A DNA stretch of 64,000 bases from a virus, in the IMG/VR virus record IMGVR_UViG_3300042509_001112, positions 33,847 through 97,846 of that record, one strand, 5' to 3'. The notes beneath the pieces are model-generated. The model was given only the letters and a program-made list of their open reading frames with translations. It did not search any database and was not told the DNA's origin. Position numbers and translations under genes: made by a program. Shown here piece after piece: positions 1 to 6,260 of this stretch (its first letter is position 1; every line of letters begins with the position of its first letter).

Positions 1-205
1 TTCCATTTACAGGTGTCCACATTCTATCACATTCAAGTGGTTGTGTTGAGTGGGTGATTTTTATTTTATATCCTCCAGTAACATGATTATTACTACCAGT
101 TCTTATTTCTTTTTGTTTATCATCCCAATAATAATCTGTTTCAGAGAAATCTAAGGAATTATCTACAACAATATAGTAATCTGTGTTTATTTTTATTAGT
201 TTCAT
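1..205 (-). CDS. Hypothetical phage protein, C-terminus outside window
   Basis: The minus strand is open from an ATG at 205 to the window edge, giving 68 residues that begin MKLIKINTDYYIVVDNS and later read KITHSTQPL. The frame has no stop and starts 1 nt past the end of the radical SAM gene, in the same direction, so it is probably the next gene of the leftward operon. The ITHSTQPL stretch recalls a family of small phage proteins of unknown role that I have seen in crAss-like genomes. No function can be given. Confidence 0.75.
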   Translation of the reverse strand, partial: MKLIKINTDYYIVVDNSLDFSETDYYWDDKQKEIRTGSNNHVTGGYKIKITHSTQPLECDRMWTPVNG

Positions 206-206
206 A

Positions 207-1064
207 TTAAAATATATATCTTATTGTGTTCCATGGTATTATTTTATTGTGTAATTCAATCCATTGATTAATAAATTCAGCTTTTAATTTATGGTTGTAT
301 CTAATATTTTCCCCACCATATTGAGATATTTTAAATTCTTGTATTTCTGGTTTCCATAATAAATGCTCACCTGATAAGTTATTATCTAAATTATAATGAT
401 GTTTACTTGCATTATGAGTAAGAAATATTACTTCACATTTAACTATATCTTTGTAATCTACATAAGTATTAACATAATCAAATAAATCTTCATAATCTTG
501 TAACCAATTATCATATACAACTACAGGACTAAAGTTAATATGTACATCATAACCTGCATCTATAAAAGCATCAATAGCTTTGATTCTATCAATTATCTTA
601 GAAGTATTAGGTTCTAACTCATTTGATATGTTTTGAGGCATTAAACTAAATCTAATACGTATTTTACCTTCAGGATTAAATTTAGTTAAATTAGGATTTA
701 CATATTTAGTAGCTAAGCTACCCATTGCTATTGGATGTTCTTTAAAGAATTGAAATATTCTTTCCCATTCATGATATTTAGCATGCAAAGCAAAATCTTC
801 ATTACAAGATAAATCATATGTTACATATTGATGGTGAGTTTGATTAGGTTTATCTACACTAGCAAACCATGCATGATTATTAATTTCTGTTAATATATCA
901 TTAGTATTTTTAGATATAGATAATCCAGTATGGTTATGTCTTTTCATATAACAGTAAGAACAATTATATAAACAGCCATAACCAAAACTCGGACTAATAA
1001 AATCAGTAGACCTACCACTAGGTCTTATTAACATAGATTTTCTATTTATCTGTTTTATTATCAT
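207..1064 (-). CDS. Radical SAM protein, spore photoproduct lyase-like
   Basis: 285 aa. Near the N-terminus, GCLYNCSYCY supplies the CxxxCxxC cluster ligands (C31, C35, C38) of radical SAM enzymes, which bind a 4Fe-4S cluster and cleave S-adenosylmethionine to a radical. The GC-xxx-C-xYCY spacing and the length fit the spore photoproduct lyase-like branch; SPL itself repairs UV photoproducts in DNA. Whether this phage enzyme repairs or modifies nucleic acid, or does something else, is inference. The start overlaps the end of the upstream 68-aa gene by 23 nt, so the two are probably co-translated in the leftward operon. Confidence 0.85.
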   Translation of the reverse strand: MIIKQINRKSMLIRPSGRSTDFISPSFGYGCLYNCSYCYMKRHNHTGLSISKNTNDILTEINNHAWFASVDKPNQTHHQYVTYDLSCNEDFALHAKYHEWERIFQFFKEHPIAMGSLATKYVNPNLTKFNPEGKIRIRFSLMPQNISNELEPNTSKIIDRIKAIDAFIDAGYDVHINFSPVVVYDNWLQDYEDLFDYVNTYVDYKDIVKCEVIFLTHNASKHHYNLDNNLSGEHLLWKPEIQEFKISQYGGENIRYNHKLKAEFINQWIELHNKIIPWNTIRYIF

Positions 1065-1248
1065 TTTGTTTAATCAATGAACTTAAAAATATTTTCATTG
1101 TTCTACCACCATCTTGCATACTAATTTCTGCAATATCAAAATCACCTAACTCTTTATATAGAGTTAACATTCTACCAACAGAATAATCATTTTTAGCATG
1201 ATTAATTACTTCTATTCTTGTTATTTTACTATCATCAATTCCTTTCAT
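1042..1248 (-). CDS. Hypothetical small protein
   Basis: 68 aa, not recognised. The sequence is mixed charged/hydrophobic (ITRIEVINHAKNDYSVGRMLTLY, then EISMQDGGRTMKIFL) and ends in a lysine/asparagine-rich tail; it looks like a compact alpha/beta domain without signal or membrane segment. Its ATG shares one base with the stop of the upstream glucosaminidase-like gene (TAATG) and its end overlaps the radical SAM gene, so the three form one translationally coupled unit. Confidence 0.7.
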   Translation of the reverse strand: MKGIDDSKITRIEVINHAKNDYSVGRMLTLYKELGDFDIAEISMQDGGRTMKIFLSSLIKQNDNKTDK

Positions 1249-1772
1249 TATTTCATATTTTTAAGTTTATAAATATAACTACTATCTTCAGCATATTTAC
1301 CATCAATAGCTTTTAAATATCTATTTTGTATTTTTATATAATGTTCTAAACACTCAGTATAAGTATTATATACTCTGTATTTATTACCTTTTTTAATACC
1401 TAATAAGTTTTTATTAGTTTTAACTAATTTAGATGTATAATTACCTGATTCTAACTTAATTTGAGCTAATGCTACATTAGGTAATACACAACCTAATTCT
1501 ACTAATTTAACAGTAATAGCACTATCATTTAATTCAACATCTTGAACTTTATTAGTTTTAATAGTTTTAAATATTTTATAATCATTAGCTGAATTACAAG
1601 TAAATACTAATACAGTAATAACTGTTATTACAAGAAATAGTGTAATTGCTGTTACAACACTATCATTGTAAGTTTTACATTCATTTTTACATTTTTTACA
1701 AATGTATTTGTTGTCTACTACTTGCTTAACATTTTCATAACAACAACTTGATTTTAAGATTGGATTTTTCAT
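1248..1772 (-). CDS. Membrane-anchored glucosaminidase-like protein with N-terminal zinc ribbon
   Basis: 174 aa in three parts. Residues 10-32 carry CC...CKKC...C, a likely zinc ribbon. Residues about 40-58 are one hydrophobic helix (TAITLFLVITVITVLVF). Residues about 97-165 read VALAQIKLESGNYTS...NLLGIKKG, the signature of the glucosaminidase / Bax-like muramidase fold, with E108 of LESG the expected catalytic acid. The layout suggests a muralytic domain held in the inner membrane facing the periplasm, with the zinc ribbon in the cytoplasm. It sits among early-type leftward genes, far from the plus-strand lysis cassette, so a role other than lysis is possible. Domain call from motif only. 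Confidence 0.7.
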   Translation of the reverse strand: MKNPILKSSCCYENVKQVVDNKYICKKCKNECKTYNDSVVTAITLFLVITVITVLVFTCNSANDYKIFKTIKTNKVQDVELNDSAITVKLVELGCVLPNVALAQIKLESGNYTSKLVKTNKNLLGIKKGNKYRVYNTYTECLEHYIKIQNRYLKAIDGKYAEDSSYIYKLKNMK

Positions 1773-1793
1773 ATTATTTTATTTAATAATTTG

Positions 1794-1882
1794 TAGTCAG
1801 GACGAGATTTGAACTCGCATCTCCTATACTAATATAGGGCGTTACCAATTGTGGTATTTATTCCCACTTACGCCACCTGACC
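1794..1882 (-). tRNA. tRNA-like element 1 with hairpin inserted in the D-loop
   Basis: On the minus strand, GGTCAGG (1882-1876) pairs with CCTGACT (1801-1795) as a 7-bp acceptor stem. The T-arm is GCGAG-TTCAAAT-CTCGT. D-stem GCGT/ACGC (1873-1870 with 1842-1839) encloses a 27-nt loop that ends in the usual AATTGGTA but also contains an extra hairpin GTGG...CCAC (1867-1864 with 1854-1851). The anticodon arm CCTAT/ATAGG leaves a loop of only 6 nt, so no anticodon can be assigned. It is either a degenerate tRNA or a tRNA-derived RNA. CCA is not encoded. Confidence 0.5.
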
Positions 1883-1901
1883 ATTTTGCCACTTATTCTC
1901 T

Positions 1902-1962
1902 TACCCTTTTATATCGTGACTAACCTGCTTTACTTAAACGAGTTTTTCAAGGGTACAGGTTA
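1902..1962. repeat. Two interleaved 7-bp inverted repeats (possible pseudoknot)
   Basis: TACCCTT (1902-1908) is the exact reverse complement of AAGGGTA (1949-1955), and TAACCTG (1921-1927) of CAGGTTA (1956-1962). The pairs interleave, so they would form a pseudoknot or two mutually exclusive helices. The block fills the spacer between tRNA-like elements 1 and 2 and has no coding potential I can see. Strand of transcription is unknown but neighbours are leftward. Confidence 0.55.
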
Positions 1963-1966
1963 TTTG

Positions 1967-2048
1967 TAGTCAGGACAGGATTGATAGAAGTAACTACTCA
2001 TCCTCACTTACTTTTGATTGGATAAACTACCAATTCCGCCACCTGACT
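1967..2048 (-). ncRNA. tRNA-like element 2, interior not cloverleaf
   Basis: The ends match a tRNA: AGTCAGG-TG-GCGG-AATTGGTAG at the 5' side and CCTGACT at the 3' side, identical to the ends of element 3. The interior does not fold as a cloverleaf. Instead it has ATTGG/CCAAT (2017-2021 with 2030-2034), AAGTAA/TTACTT (1988-1993 with 2008-2013), and AGGAT/ATCCT (1977-1981 with 2000-2004), the last pairing the loop of the second hairpin to downstream sequence as a pseudoknot. A decayed tRNA or a tRNA-derived RNA; no anticodon is evident. Confidence 0.45.
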
Positions 2049-2055
2049 ATATTAT

Positions 2056-2310
2056 TTATACATTATGTGTTAATTCATCCATTGTTGGTGTGAACCTATA
2101 CGCAGCTTCTTGAAGAATTGAAAACTGAACCATCATCATACGTTCGTAAGTCTCTCCACCTGCAATCTTTTGAACCATTTTACACTTTTCCCTTATAATA
2201 CCTTCCATACGGATAATACCTTGGGGACCATCTTCTTTCATTTCTTGAATTACCTGAGCCAATTCTTCATCGGACATTTCAGAAAATACTTTTGTTACTT
2301 CGTTTACCAT
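2056..2310 (-). CDS. Hypothetical small acidic helical protein
   Basis: 84 aa, not recognised. It is predicted to be mostly helical (SDEELAQVIQEMKEDGP, then a second amphipathic helix with YERMMMVQFSILQEAAY) and has no membrane segment. It lies alone between tRNA-like elements 2 and 3. Its codons are richer in G and C than most of the genome, similar to the gene at 6534, which hints at a separate origin or strong expression. Confidence 0.65.
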   Translation of the reverse strand: MVNEVTKVFSEMSDEELAQVIQEMKEDGPQGIIRMEGIIREKCKMVQKIAGGETYERMMMVQFSILQEAAYRFTPTMDELTHNV

Positions 2311-2331
2311 GTTATTTGTTTTTAAATTTAG

Positions 2332-2491
2332 TAGTCAGGACAGGATTCGAACCTGTATGATAGTAGGGTATGTACACTCCCCATTTGAAGAACTACCTTA
2401 AGCGTCTACCAAGTTACATTGACCTCGTAGTGGATTCTAACCACATTATTTTTACGTCTAGAACGAGGTTGTAACATTCCGCCACCTGACT
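2332..2491 (-). tRNA. tRNA-like element 3 (Leu-type arms, large D-loop insertion)
   Basis: About 160 nt. Acceptor AGTCAGG/CCTGACT (2491-2485 with 2339-2333) and a perfect T-arm ACAGG-TTCGAAT-CCTGT (2356-2340) are intact. The D-region reads GGCGGAA then TTGGTAGACGC, as in bacterial tRNA-Leu, but about 64 nt (2413-2476) are inserted between them. The insert folds as nested helices GTTACA/TGTAAC, ACCTCGT/ACGAGGT and a GTGG/CCAC hairpin like that of element 1. The anticodon side is also enlarged (GGTAGT/ACTATC closing a 27-nt interior), so the anticodon is uncertain. Confidence 0.5.
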
Positions 2492-2496
2492 ATGTT

Positions 2497-2573
2497 GAGG
2501 ATGAGAAGTCCTCTGTGTTGTAGTGGCTTTTCCATTCCCACTCTCATTCATTCCTTTCTCAAGGGAACAACAC
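2497..2573 (-). ncRNA. Small three-way-junction RNA element
   Basis: GTGTTGT (2515-2521) pairs with ACAACAC (2567-2573), closing two hairpins: AGTGG/CCACT and CCTT/AAGG. Read on the minus strand the second has a GAGA (GNRA) tetraloop, which favours minus-strand transcription. A neighbouring hairpin GAGGA/TCCTC (2497-2501 with 2509-2513) links it to tRNA-like element 3. The 7-bp closing stem is acceptor-like, so this could be another tRNA-derived remnant. No coding potential seen. Confidence 0.4.
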
Positions 2574-2581
2574 ATTAATTA

Positions 2582-2607
2582 AGAGAGTAGTATTTCTACT
2601 ACTCTCT
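2582..2607 (-). terminator. 11-bp hairpin, probable terminator or processing site
   Basis: AGAGAGTAGTA (2582-2592) and TACTACTCTCT (2597-2607) are exact reverse complements around a 4-nt loop, GAAA when read on the minus strand. It lies 9 nt past the stop of the 199-aa leftward gene and is followed by TTAATTAAT, a poor but usable U-rich tail. It could end that transcript or separate the mRNA from the structured RNAs downstream. Confidence 0.65.
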
Positions 2608-2616
2608 ATTAATTGA

Positions 2617-3216
2617 TTAAGCTAAAGACTCTAATACAGCTTTAGTACTAGCTGCTACTGTAGCAGTAGGTACAGATACTTTAGTTTCAACTCTCATATC
2701 TACATCACCAAATACATTAGCATTTGCAGATTCTTTATGATTGGTATAATCATTTACAAAGAATCCAGTAGAATACTGAATAGGTTGAACTACATTACCA
2801 GCACTGTCTTTAATTACATGCTTATCTTGCAACTGTTCTTTAGTTACAATACCAGCACTTAGAGCATACTTTTGCTCATCTGTTAATACATCAACAAGTT
2901 TATTGCTGTATTTCTTGCAGATTCTAGCTTTAGGTTTAGTAGCAAGCATTGCTTCTACTTGTTCTTTAGTTACACCATTTGGAACTAATACCCATGCCAT
3001 ACGAGTACTCTTGTACTCAGTTCCTTCGATATTAAATGCTTCAATATCAAATAAACTATCAGACATACTATTCTCTACTTTCTTACCTGGATAAGTAGAA
3101 ATAATTATTTGTCTAATTTGAGCTTGCTTAAATTCAGGCCCTTTTAATGAATCTACAATACCATCTACAGTAATTGCGTTAAATTCTTTGCTGATTCCAT
3201 TTACAGTTGTTTTCAT
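2617..3216 (-). CDS. Conserved-looking hypothetical protein, probably abundant
   Basis: 199 aa, no domain recognised. It starts MKTTVNGISKEFNAITVDGIV, is soluble and mixed alpha/beta, with a central KPKARICKKYSNKLVDVLT stretch and a C-terminal TGFFVNDYTNHKESANANVFGDVDMR segment. It is flanked by its own strong hairpin at 2582-2607 and a 31-nt gap upstream, so it may be expressed as a separate, well-translated message. Single-stranded-DNA-binding or decoration roles are conceivable but nothing in the sequence shows them. Confidence 0.75.
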   Translation of the reverse strand: MKTTVNGISKEFNAITVDGIVDSLKGPEFKQAQIRQIIISTYPGKKVENSMSDSLFDIEAFNIEGTEYKSTRMAWVLVPNGVTKEQVEAMLATKPKARICKKYSNKLVDVLTDEQKYALSAGIVTKEQLQDKHVIKDSAGNVVQPIQYSTGFFVNDYTNHKESANANVFGDVDMRVETKVSVPTATVAASTKAVLESLA

Positions 3217-3247
3217 CTTGATTTAGTTTTAATAATTAATAATTAGT

Positions 3248-3610
3248 TTAATAGTTTGGTTCTTGTATAGCAATTTTAACTGCTTGTTTAAACTTTTGTT
3301 GAAATTTAGGAAACTTAATAAACATAAAGCAATCAGCTAGTTCATTTCGATGATTTAGTTCAATTTTAAATGCATCTAACCATTCTTTGCTATTACGCCC
3401 ATTAATTTTATCCTTAGGCTTATTTTGTAATTGTTTAATACAACTTCTGATATGATTGGTATCCATATATTTTAAATATGTATCACCCCATTTCCAGTTG
3501 CTAGAGCTACTAAATTTTCTAACAATACCATTTTCTTTTTGATAAATGCTAGAATTTAATTTAGCAAATCTTTCTTTAGGACTCATCTGAGTCTGTTGCG
3601 TATTTTTCAT
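3248..3610 (-). CDS. Hypothetical basic protein
   Basis: 120 aa, unrecognised, lysine-rich and helical (SPKERFAKLNSSIYQKENGIVRKF, later KIELNHRNELADCFMFIKFPKFQQKFKQAV). There is no signal or membrane segment. Its first 35 nt overlap the end of the upstream 80-aa gene in another frame, so the two are probably translationally coupled. Confidence 0.65.
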   Translation of the reverse strand: MKNTQQTQMSPKERFAKLNSSIYQKENGIVRKFSSSSNWKWGDTYLKYMDTNHIRSCIKQLQNKPKDKINGRNSKEWLDAFKIELNHRNELADCFMFIKFPKFQQKFKQAVKIAIQEPNY

Positions 3611-3818
3611 TGTTTTCTAATTGTTTTATATCAACAATATTTTGCTGATTGGTTTGTAATTCGTTTTCTGATTTAGTTTTCCAAATAGGTAGTCTATTAA
3701 CACAGATACCAATAGGAAGGTATAGAATACCTCCTATTGATTTTCCGTATTGCTTTAAATCAGACCATTTGCTAGCTTTAACAGTTAGCTTTGTATCTAT
3801 ATTTAAAGGTTCTTTCAT
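3576..3818 (-). CDS. Hypothetical protein
   Basis: 80 aa, unrecognised. An ordered N-terminal half (TVKASKWSDLKQYGKSIGGILYLPIGICVNRLP) is followed by a polar, probably disordered tail rich in N, Q and E. It overlaps the neighbouring genes at both ends (35 nt downstream, 4 nt upstream), typical of compact phage operons. Confidence 0.6.
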   Translation of the reverse strand: MKEPLNIDTKLTVKASKWSDLKQYGKSIGGILYLPIGICVNRLPIWKTKSENELQTNQQNIVDIKQLENNEKYATDSDES

Positions 3819-4099
3819 GCTACTTTAAGTACTATGTTGAACATTAATTTTCTTTTGTATCCAACAATAGCTTCAATAAATTGATCTCTTAAAGTTTTAT
3901 TGTAACTACTTAATTTAGCTTTTTTAATAAGAGCTCTTTCATTTTCAGATTTAGCTTCTCTTAAATCAGTTAATGGTAATAGGTGAGGAGGTCTAAGTCC
4001 TTCTTTAACCATTTGAGCATCATTAGAGCAATTAACTTGTAATTTAGCTAATTCAGGATCGTTTGGATGTCTTAATACAGATTTCATGTTATTCTTCAA
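3815..4099 (-). CDS. Hypothetical protein
   Basis: 94 aa, unrecognised. It has a polar N-terminal half (RHPNDPELAKLQVNCSNDAQMVKEGLRPPHLLPLTDLREAK is a loop-rich stretch) and a basic helical C-terminus. It overlaps its neighbours by 4 nt and 11 nt and shares the leftward operon. Confidence 0.6.
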   Translation of the reverse strand: MKNNMKSVLRHPNDPELAKLQVNCSNDAQMVKEGLRPPHLLPLTDLREAKSENERALIKKAKLSSYNKTLRDQFIEAIVGYKRKLMFNIVLKVA

Positions 4100-4280
4100 T
4101 TAATTGGTTAATAATGTCTTCCTCACTATTTAAGATTTCTCTTACATCATATAATTGTTCTTCTAAATCAGCTTTTTGTTCTAAAAAGTCTTCTTCAGTA
4201 ATACCAATCATTTGATCATAATCAGATTGTAGTGAATCAATTTGATTTTGTAAATCTTTTTCTAATTCAGATGCTGTCAT
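4089..4280 (-). CDS. Small acidic coiled-coil protein
   Basis: 63 aa, almost wholly acidic and helical, with heptad-like spacing of leucine and isoleucine (LEKDLQNQIDSLQSDYDQM, then LEQKADLEEQLYDV). It is probably a short dimeric coiled coil. It overlaps the downstream 94-aa gene by 11 nt. Function unknown. Confidence 0.6.
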   Translation of the reverse strand: MTASELEKDLQNQIDSLQSDYDQMIGITEEDFLEQKADLEEQLYDVREILNSEEDIINQLIEE

Positions 4281-4296
4281 GTTATTTGTTTTAAGG

Positions 4297-4521
4297 TTAA
4301 TAATTAGATTTCAATACGTGGTCAATGTAACTACCTGCAATTAGTGTACCTACAAATGTTGATGCCCAAAATGGAGGACAGCATACTGTACAATCTGCAA
4401 TTGTGTAATCTGTACCAATAGCTACAAAGAATGCAATTACAAATGGTACTAATGCTCCTAAGAATAGGGTAGATAGCAATATTACAGTTGCTTCTAATAC
4501 TTTGTTTAATAGTGTTTTCAT
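4297..4521 (-). CDS. Small membrane protein
   Basis: 74 aa from the ATG at 4521. An in-frame TTG at 4545 would add 8 residues, but the ATG with the common MKTLL start is preferred. It has two to three hydrophobic segments (about residues 10-38 and 50-66) separated by a cysteine-rich turn TIADCTVCCPPFW. A small inner-membrane protein of unknown role; holin-like size, but it lies far from the lysis genes. Confidence 0.6.
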   Translation of the reverse strand: MKTLLNKVLEATVILLSTLFLGALVPFVIAFFVAIGTDYTIADCTVCCPPFWASTFVGTLIAGSYIDHVLKSNY

Positions 4522-4580
4522 GTATTTTAGTATTAATAAGAACAAGACTTAATTAAAAGCCTTGTTCTTATAGTTAATAA

Positions 4581-5036
4581 TTAGATATTTAAATAACTAG
4601 CTGATATCCATGAATTACGTGTTTCCAATTCACCTTTTTTATTAGGTATTTGGTATTCTACGTGTAGTTGATTATCAGCATATTCGTTAATATCAATTAC
4701 TTTTACTTGTTTTACATAACCATAAACAGTATTATTTTGCTCTTTACTTTCTTCTGTCCAATAACCATATACTTTATAATCTTTAGTATGATATGTATTA
4801 CCTATTTCAGCAATAATTTCTTTTCTAAAGCCATTCATAGCAGACATTATTCTGCTTAGTAATATGGTATCTTTTGAAGATGCTCTACCAATAATTTGTT
4901 CTACAACAGTATCAGCATAAGGTGAATCTTCTTTAAACATTCCTCTTAATTGTTGAGCAATAGCATCTACTTCTATTTCAATGCTAATAGTTTGATTAAA
5001 TCTTTTCATTGTGTTTTGTGTTTTAATTGTTTTCAT
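4581..5036 (-). CDS. Hypothetical protein
   Basis: 151 aa from the ATG at 5036; a second ATG nine codons in (5009) is also possible. The N-terminal half is helical (IEIEVDAIAQQLRGMF, TILLSRIMSAMNGFRKEIIAEIGNTY) and the C-terminal half is beta-rich with several tyrosines (GYVKQVKVIDINEY, LHVEYQIPNKKGELETRNSWISASYL). No family recognised. It follows the large non-coding region at 5085-5545 in the leftward direction. Confidence 0.65.
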   Translation of the reverse strand: MKTIKTQNTMKRFNQTISIEIEVDAIAQQLRGMFKEDSPYADTVVEQIIGRASSKDTILLSRIMSAMNGFRKEIIAEIGNTYHTKDYKVYGYWTEESKEQNNTVYGYVKQVKVIDINEYADNQLHVEYQIPNKKGELETRNSWISASYLNI

Positions 5037-5084
5037 GTGTTTTTATTTGATTGTTAGTTAATTATTGTGTTTTACACCTAAAAC

Positions 5085-5545
5085 TTTGATATAGTACAGC
5101 AAGAGTTCTCTATTGTACTTTCATTCTTACTACCTTAACAGCTTCCTTTGTGCATATCTGCATCAACATCAGAGTTTCAGCTAATTAAGCTAAGGAGTAT
5201 AAGACCGACCTTACACTAACTTGTAATTAAATCTCAAAATATACCTTATAGGTGCTGAATGAGTATTACAATATTGTTAGTATATCAAAGAAACTGGTGT
5301 CCTCAACATCTTGGAAAGTTATTGAGTTTTTTAAAAATCCCTTTGCACTCAGTTGTAATAGAAAGACTGACGTCTTTTGAGTTGTAGTTCAGGGTGTTAA
5401 AGGTCCTGGTGGGCTACACATACTTACCCTTCAATTGGATATTACAACTGTTACCTTACGGTAGTGCATTGAGATGTGAGAAACAATAAGGCTGTTTATC
5501 CACAAACAACAAACGCTTTGTATTTAACACTACGGTTGTTTGTAT
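5085..5545. ncRNA. Large structured non-coding region, candidate ornate RNA
   Basis: There is no plausible gene in about 460 nt, but many exact helices: AGTACA/TGTACT (5093-5098 with 5114-5119) over AGAG/CTCT; CTTA, CCTT and AGCTT (5126-5144) with AAGCT, AAGG and TAAG (5187-5203); ACTAAC+TTGTAAT (5215-5227) with ATTACAA and GTTAGT (5265-5281, 4-nt bulge); CTCAA/TTGAG (5302-5326); CAGTTGTAATA/TATTACAACTG (5350-5360 with 5440-5450) enclosing AAAGAC/GTCTTT and AGGGT/ACCCT; ACAAACAAC/GTTGTTTGT (5502-5510 with 5535-5543). Neighbours are leftward, so minus-strand transcription is likelier. Size and phage setting recall large RNA classes such as ROOL or GOLLD, but no identity is claimed. Confidence 0.6.
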
Positions 5546-5563
5546 AACACTTATAGCACCTTA

Positions 5564-5899
5564 TTAAATGTATTTCCTAGGCATAGGCATTTCACCTCCT
5601 TGACGCAAACACCAATGGTAAGAACCAGAACTACATTCAGTTCGATAACCTGTACCAAGTTTACCATCAAAGACACAATCTTTAATTTCAGGAAGATAAT
5701 TCATAGATAAAAGTTGTTTGTTTGTTACAAACATTATTTTATACCATTTATTATCTCCATTGAAATTATTATTTGTCTTAACACGCTTAGCCGATATGTC
5801 TTTAAATACATAAATAACCTTCTTATAATAATCTTTATAAGCTGGTTTATTATTGTATAAGCCATAACTGTAATTTGAGTTTGTGTTATTAATAATCAT
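5564..5899 (-). CDS. Hypothetical basic protein
   Basis: 111 aa, unrecognised. It is tyrosine- and lysine-rich with a probable beta core (KKVIYVFKDISAKRVKT, NKWYKIMFVTNKQLLSM) and a C-terminus with two cysteines (TECSSGSYHWCLRQGG). It is isolated between the terminator at 5933-5955 and the structured region at 5085-5545, so it probably has its own promoter, not identified. Confidence 0.55.
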   Translation of the reverse strand: MIINNTNSNYSYGLYNNKPAYKDYYKKVIYVFKDISAKRVKTNNNFNGDNKWYKIMFVTNKQLLSMNYLPEIKDCVFDGKLGTGYRTECSSGSYHWCLRQGGEMPMPRKYI

Positions 5900-5918
5900 A
5901 ATTTATGGTTTAAATTGT

Positions 5919-5955
5919 TGAAAATAAAAAATGGATGTGTTTAACCTACACATCC
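5919..5955 (-). terminator. Rho-independent terminator, minus strand
   Basis: Read on the minus strand, GGATGTGT (5955-5948) pairs exactly with ACACATCC (5940-5933) over a 7-nt loop and is followed at once by ATTTTTTATTTT. This 8-bp stem with a U-run would end leftward transcripts arriving from 6250 or beyond and so define the 3' end of the non-coding region 5956-6250. Confidence 0.8.
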
Positions 5956-6250
5956 GTAGAACCTGCATTGTTTGGTTGATGCCAAAATACAGCTTATATA
6001 CTCTTTCTCATATCACTTTGCCAGTTTTGAAAGAATGTAAATCTCAGGCTGTTAAGAATAACAGTATTACTAATGCTCTAATTTCGTTCATTCAGCTGTT
6101 GGTTATAAATCAACAGCTCAGTCTTCTACGTTAGTTTGTTTCAACATAAAGAGTATCAATCTTTACGTTATACGCTTTTTAGCTCATAGTGGAGCCTGTT
6201 TATTTTGAAACATGGTAGGACAGAGCTCACGAAGAGATGTCCTTTAAACC
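5956..6250 (-). ncRNA. Candidate structured RNA ending at the 5919-5955 terminator
   Basis: About 300 nt without a convincing gene on the leftward strand. It contains an exact 8-bp hairpin AGCTGTTG/CAACAGCT (6094-6101 with 6111-6118) and a hairpin near 6212-6235 whose arms are AGGACA and TGTCCT with an inner CTC/GAG. It ends at a strong minus-strand terminator. This is what an independent small RNA or a long 3' leader would look like. A 67-codon plus-strand frame here is not credible as a gene. Confidence 0.45.
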
Positions 6251-6260
6251 ATGCAATATT

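Noticed and set aside
2903-3094. Plus-strand 63-codon hydrophobic frame
   Set aside because: Lies wholly opposite the 199-aa minus-strand gene, with no neighbours or coding signature on its own strand.
5302-5332. Plus-strand terminator (CTCAA/TTGAG followed by six T)
   Set aside because: Stem of only 5 A+T-rich pairs with a 15-nt loop; more simply one helix of the larger structured region.
5931-6134. Plus-strand 67-codon frame in the non-coding region
   Set aside because: It begins inside the minus-strand terminator hairpin, has unbiased composition, no neighbours on its strand and overlaps an exact RNA hairpin; treated as chance.
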